From positions 1-64,000 of the forward strand of contig CAJUAE010000005.1 of NCBI GenBank assembly GCA_910583965.1: a DNA stretch of 64,000 nucleotides, written 5' to 3'. The position numbers and the translations under genes were made by a program. This document shows, piece by piece, positions 62,038 to 64,000 of this stretch. The stretch comes from an uncultured Lachnospiraceae bacterium. GTDB lineage: Bacteria > Bacillota > Clostridia > Lachnospirales > Lachnospiraceae. The notes below the pieces were generated by a model. The model saw only the letters and a program-made list of their open reading frames with translations. It did not search any database and was not told the DNA's origin. The number at the start of each line of letters is the position of its first letter. Positions within the stretch are counted from its first letter, which is position 1.

Positions 62038-64000
62038 ATGGATATTATAACAGAAAGGTATCAGCTTTCCTGCAATCGTATCAAAGAGATTGTTACAACA
62101 CAGGAAGTGGCTGAGAATTACAAAGAGTTTTTTCAGAGAACAGCAAATTTTATTTTGATGGTGGTAAATACATGCGATAACAGAAGTAAAATTGTGGGAC
62201 TTGAAGCGCTGCGTGCAGAAAATAAAGCATTGTATAATGATATTCTCGACGAGCAATATAATAATAGTTATGCAAATCCTTCCTATTCTTGCGCGCAGTT
62301 TGGACAGGAAATGGGCAGATTGCTGTCCTTTTTATACACGGAAATTCGAGCGATGATACCATATGCCTTTGAACAGGATTTTGAGGAGATGGTCATTCGG
62401 ATGGAACTTTTCGTGGAGATTTACTATGCATTTTCGCACGCGGAATCAGAGAAAACGCTTATGGCATTGCCAGAGGAAGCGGCAATTCCTAATTTAGAGG
62501 ATATTAAAGATACTCTGTATTGGTTTGTGAGTGATTATTCGGAGACTTCTTGTGGGCGCAGAATCCGCAATTTAGTTGATGCAGATTGCGATTTTGCAGT
62601 TCGTATTGTGATGGATAGCGACTTGAGTGATTTGCGCTATTTGTATCATTATGGGGAGTATGTATCGCCAGATGTGGAAAAAATGGCATTGTATTTAAAT
62701 TCATTGCCAGAGGAACGGATTCAACTGATGGCAGATACTTATACAGAAGGGTATCGGATTGGTTTCGCCAAGGCACATATCAATCTTGATAAAAAGGAAA
62801 CTGTAGATTTGCATTATATGTTAGGCTTTGAGCGCGTGGTGCGGGCAGCAATTGCAAATTTTGCAAAAATGGGATTAAAACCAACGATATATCGGTGTGA
62901 GAACAGTATTTTCAATAAAAATGTTGTGCGTAAGAGGGGATATTTTGGAGCAGATGCAAACAAGCAATATTTATATGACCACAAAGATGATATAGCACTG
63001 TTTCTTGACAAGAAATTGGTAAACAGGAATCTTGAGGTGTTGAAGCTCGCCTATGAGGCAGTAAAGGAAAAAGCTGCGGTCTATGCTGGCCCAGCGGTCA
63101 TTGAAGTTTTTGGTGAGACTCCGTTTACGCCAAAACCAAAGAGTACGACGTGTAGTCTCAATGCAGAACAGCAGAAATTGTCCGCAGAATTAAGAGGCGC
63201 GTCCGCAGATATTACAAGCAAGTATATTAATCCAGCAGAGCGTAGCTTTACAATTATCGCATTTCCTGTTCCTGGCATTGGTGAACAGTTTGGGGAAATT
63301 TTTGATGAGACCATTCGATTAAATACATTGGACTACAAAACCTATGAGCGCATACAGGCTAAGATAATTGAGACGCTCAACAAGGCAGAATATGTGCAGA
63401 TTAAAGGGATGAATGGAAATCGAACAGATTTTCGGATAACACTTTATCCAATTGCGGACCCTGAAAAAGAAGCGATATTTGAAAATTGTGTTGCAGATGT
63501 CAATATTCCTGTCGGTGAGGTGTTTACATCACCAGTGCTTGAAGGAACCAATGGAAAACTTCACGTCAGTCGTGTTTTTTTGAATGAATTGGAATATCAT
63601 AATTTAGAGATTGATTTTCAAGATGGTATGATTGTAGATTACAACTGTACAAATTTTGAGGATGCAGCGCAAAATAAAGACTATATTAAGGCAAATGTAC
63701 TTTTTCATTATGATACACTTCCAATTGGAGAATTTGCGATTGGCACAAACACAACGGCGTATATGACTGCGAAAAAGTATGATATTGCAAGGCTTTTCCC
63801 AATACTAATTGCAGAGAAAACTGGACCGCACTTTGCCGTCGGGGATACTTGTTATGCGAGAAGTGAGGATGTTCGAGTTTATAATGAGGATGGAAAGGAA
63901 GTTATTGCGAAGGAAAACTCTATTTCCAGACTGAGAAAGACGAACCCATCTAAGGCATATTTTGCATGTCACACAGATATTACAATTCCATATGACGAGT
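62038..64000 (+). CDS. M29-family aminopeptidase (partial, cut by window edge)
   Basis: The ATG at 62038 follows GGAG, and the frame stays open for 654 codons to the right edge. The N-terminal half (about 1-345) is helical and unlike known catalytic domains. The rest matches M29 metallo-aminopeptidases: NIPVGEVFTSP (about 488-498), LHVSRVFL, DTLPIGEFAIGTNT, KTGPHFAVGDTCY and, at the edge, YFACHTDITIPYDE. These contain the Glu, His and Asp residues expected at the metal site. It releases N-terminal amino acids from peptides in the cytoplasm. The extra N-terminal half makes it longer than classical aminopeptidase T. Confidence 0.85.
   Translation, partial: MDIITERYQLSCNRIKEIVTTQEVAENYKEFFQRTANFILMVVNTCDNRSKIVGLEALRAENKALYNDILDEQYNNSYANPSYSCAQFGQEMGRLLSFLYTEIRAMIPYAFEQDFEEMVIRMELFVEIYYAFSHAESEKTLMALPEEAAIPNLEDIKDTLYWFVSDYSETSCGRRIRNLVDADCDFAVRIVMDSDLSDLRYLYHYGEYVSPDVEKMALYLNSLPEERIQLMADTYTEGYRIGFAKAHINLDKKETVDLHYMLGFERVVRAAIANFAKMGLKPTIYRCENSIFNKNVVRKRGYFGADANKQYLYDHKDDIALFLDKKLVNRNLEVLKLAYEAVKEKAAVYAGPAVIEVFGETPFTPKPKSTTCSLNAEQQKLSAELRGASADITSKYINPAERSFTIIAFPVPGIGEQFGEIFDETIRLNTLDYKTYERIQAKIIETLNKAEYVQIKGMNGNRTDFRITLYPIADPEKEAIFENCVADVNIPVGEVFTSPVLEGTNGKLHVSRVFLNELEYHNLEIDFQDGMIVDYNCTNFEDAAQNKDYIKANVLFHYDTLPIGEFAIGTNTTAYMTAKKYDIARLFPILIAEKTGPHFAVGDTCYARSEDVRVYNEDGKEVIAKENSISRLRKTNPSKAYFACHTDITIPYDE

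Noticed and set aside
1..64000. tRNA, rRNA or integrase genes marking an island border
   Set aside because: I looked for such signals while reading and saw none, but short RNA genes cannot be excluded without a covariance search.

Overview
The window is low-GC DNA from an anaerobic, Gram-positive-type bacterium, most likely a Lachnospiraceae-like Clostridium relative. The reasons are the AT-rich coding, purine-rich ribosome binding sites, a class III (anaerobic) ribonucleotide reductase, a type 2 OMP decarboxylase beside pyrE, an M29 aminopeptidase, and the style of the glycan genes. No rRNA, tRNA, integrase or full-length insertion sequence was seen. The assignment is inference from gene content only.

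Layout. (1) 1-12.4 kb: a nonulosonic (sialic/legionaminic-type) acid locus. It holds a CBS-domain nucleotidyltransferase (PtmE-like), a NeuD-type acyltransferase, a sugar N-formyltransferase, NeuB, NeuC, a NeuA-type CMP-transferase, two related Gfo/Idh/MocA oxidoreductases, a class III aminotransferase, a GNAT acetyltransferase and a WbpG/PtmG-type amidotransferase. A methyltransferase gene in the middle is dead (one frameshift, two stops). (2) 12.4-16.3 kb: a very AT-rich stretch with a beta-propeller-like protein, a surface-carbohydrate protein and a decayed acetyltransferase. (3) 16.3-43 kb: a large glycan assembly locus. WecB and WecC make UDP-ManNAcA. They are followed by glycosyltransferases of many folds (GT2, GT4, GT11, RgpF, WbsX, GT-D, DUF4422), three FkbM and two other methyltransferases, a deacetylase-like protein, a radical SAM enzyme, an SDR and two tandem IspD/TarI-type cytidylyltransferases. 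(4) 43-64 kb: apparently core DNA. It carries a heterodimeric ABC exporter (minus strand), an HPr-like protein lacking the phospho-histidine, a nuclease-DinG helicase, Ugd, MalQ with a LacI regulator, a lone GT2, a TPR lipoprotein, NrdD with a fused glutaredoxin, PyrF-PyrE, small membrane proteins and an M29 aminopeptidase cut by the window edge.

The most unusual feature is a Rossmann-like module of about 80 residues (core YGxGxxA... then hydrophobic-FxDN... then a hydrophobic strand). It resembles the N-terminal domain of PglD/NeuD proteins. It occurs 15 times in 14 intact proteins between 17.4 and 40.3 kb, and once more in a pseudogene. It is fused at either end to catalytic domains that are otherwise unrelated, and twice it stands nearly alone. 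A shared docking or sensing module for one glycan-assembly complex is a reasonable but untested hypothesis.

Other notable signals are a G9 tract at the end of the NeuD-like gene, two related MITEs in opposite orientation with perfect 8-bp target duplications, a 30-bp perfect direct repeat around a GC-rich 34-bp spacer carrying a -10 element, and clustered decay of sugar-decorating enzymes. No Wzx/Wzy or Wzm/Wzt exporter is visible. The glycan may therefore be built in the cytoplasm on a protein such as flagellin, or its exporter may lie outside the window.
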